Below, piece after piece: positions 6,701 through 6,776 of a stretch of DNA of 6,776 bases (its first letter is position 1; every line of letters begins with the position of its first letter). Source of the stretch: Bryobacteraceae bacterium. GTDB lineage: Bacteria; Acidobacteriota; Terriglobia; Bryobacterales; Bryobacteraceae. The position numbers and the translations under genes were made by a program. The notes beneath the pieces were generated by a model. It saw only the letters and a list, made by a program, of their open reading frames with translations. It did no database searches and was not told the origin of the DNA. The stretch is from contig JACMLA010000607.1 in NCBI GenBank assembly GCA_014379815.1, positions 1 through 6,776 on the forward strand. Reading direction: 5' to 3'.

Positions 6701-6776
6701 CAGCAGCACCAGCGCGCAGGGGAGCTATCGTCAGCATCTATGCCAATGGCCTGGGCCCGGTCGACAACCAGCCGGC
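3754..6776 (+). CDS. Secreted subtilisin-like serine protease (S8) with PA insert, Ig-like modules and Solibacter C-terminal domain; 3' end off window
   Basis: 1007 codons are open from GTG 3754 to the right edge. An in-frame TAG at 3700-3702 and no other start codon in between make GTG the earliest start. Residues 1-22 look like a signal peptide, with likely cleavage after SAA (20-22). Residues about 25-118 resemble an inhibitor-I9 propeptide. The subtilase domain (about 140-632) has Asp151 in AILDTGID, His220 in GHGTAVAG, oxyanion Asn335 in SAGNDGD and Ser568 in GTSFAAP, so it should be active. A protease-associated (PA) domain is inserted at about 395-500, with RGDCEFPVKIANAQRAGAVG (431-450), as in Vpr-type subtilases. 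A beta-rich, probably Ig-like region (636-742) and a Big_1-like module (745-842; VVDRFGAPVSNANVRF) follow. From about 848 comes the TIGR03437-type domain: NGVVDAASGEAG (850-861), GSYVSIFGQGL (867-877), SQGQINVVLPWEL (917-929), then RRGAIVSIYANGLG (988-1001). The substrate strand usually read as SLG is TIGVP (288-292) here. The likely role is degrading extracellular protein. Confidence 0.93.
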   Translation, partial: MKLAGLFVLAACALFAAETSAAVPRERFVLLLHDQPLGADPETPVNGKAMTKSARAGMLAAKQQTLRAALAERKISITASDQILVNAVFVEAPAGSRALLQALPGVDRVERLRPLKRHLDTAASLLNVSAAWSAVNGEQNAGAGVKIAILDTGIDISHPAMQDASLQYPEGFPKCRQEAGECAFVNTKVVAARSYVSMLVGTNPATSRPDDLSPRDRVGHGTAVAGIAAGVRSTGPAATITGVAPKAWLGNYKIFGSPGVNGTFTFEDVLVTALREAIADGMNIAVVTIGVPAEWGPGDTGGTCQRAGSQPCDWRAAAVENAVRQGITVVVSAGNDGDNATIYPAFNSINSPGTAPSAITVGASTNSHIYYQSIRINGPGVPADIARINTYFTDGPRPATGFQASLRDINDSACNALSPGSLTGVIAVIPRGDCEFPVKIANAQRAGAVGVIFYQSNQNATGTFRIRGAEETGIPAALIGSRVGSSLRNYIGQQPSATATFDPVYVSIATTEFDTMASFSSRGPSIREGALKPELVAVGTDLYTATQRFDPNGNLYDPSGYTAAQGTSFAAPFVAGAVALVKQRYPSMTPLQLKSAVVNTADNRIQDIDGTRVIVAGGLDQGAGKLNAGAAVQTNVTVEPSTLSWGVLGNTLPSTATSLRFCNFGTSGVNLRVSVAPLPGQNSSASVNLSGGNSVSVQPGACNSNLSVRLTGSRPRAGVYEGDVLITGGTVPLHIPYLYVVGDNIPFSAFPLVGDRFETTPGVARDLVFKVVDRFGAPVSNANVRFQAVTGGGSIASEGRTTDALGIGYASAVIGQTIGDQSFFSFIGNEPNFGLFFSGIVRPLPTISANGVVDAASGEAGRAFAAGSYVSIFGQGLSDSLREFNTPYLPISLAGVSVSFDVPSANASYPARLQVVSQGQINVVLPWELQGAPSAQMKVSIGDNSSELVTIPLAASAPSVFEYTEASGQRLAAAVSDGRVVGTAAPARRGAIVSIYANGLGPVDNQP

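Overview
The window looks like a chromosomal segment of an Acidobacteriota bacterium of the Solibacter/Bryobacter group. The strongest clue is the C-terminus of the large secreted protease at the right edge. It carries the module known as the 'Solibacter uncharacterized C-terminal domain' (TIGR03437 type), which is heavily expanded in that lineage. The moderately GC-rich coding sequence, the frequent GTG/TTG starts and the abundant ECF-type regulation fit this. The assignment rests on recalled family patterns, not on a search.

Layout, left to right. (1) Minus strand, 1-1020: the N-terminal 340 codons of a membrane-anchored penicillin-acylase-family (S45, Ntn-hydrolase) enzyme, whose 3' part lies off the left edge. 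(2) Plus strand, starting only 42 bp away and divergent: a HlyC/CorC-type CNNM-CBS membrane protein (1063-2403). (3) Same strand, 48 bp further: an ECF sigma factor (2452-3075) and, overlapping it by 14 nt, a small soluble zinc-finger anti-sigma factor that starts at TTG (3062-3328). (4) A 60-bp convergent intergenic region holding three copies of a 14-bp repeat that can fold into hairpins. (5) Minus strand, 3389-3652: an 87-aa protein that is essentially a free-standing UvrD/PcrA-type Tudor-like domain with a basic, Pro/Ala-rich tail. (6) Plus strand from 3754 to the right edge: a secreted subtilisin-like serine protease (at least 1007 aa) with a PA insert, Ig-like modules and the Solibacter C-terminal domain, its 3' end off the window.

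How they may work together. The sigma/anti-sigma pair is the clear regulatory unit. Similar ECF-like promoter patterns, GAAAY-N17-CGTY, lie directly upstream of the sigma gene and of the secreted protease. This suggests, but does not prove, that the sigma factor regulates itself and the protease. The acylase, the CNNM protein and the protease are all envelope or exported proteins, so an envelope or extracellular theme is plausible. The Tudor-like gene appears to be an independent single-gene unit with its own promoter.

There is no gene-free stretch longer than about 100 bp. I saw no tRNA, rRNA, CRISPR array, insertion sequence or attachment site. Most of the window is ordinary. The items most worth a second look are the paired ECF-like promoters, the stand-alone Tudor-like protein and the intergenic repeat.
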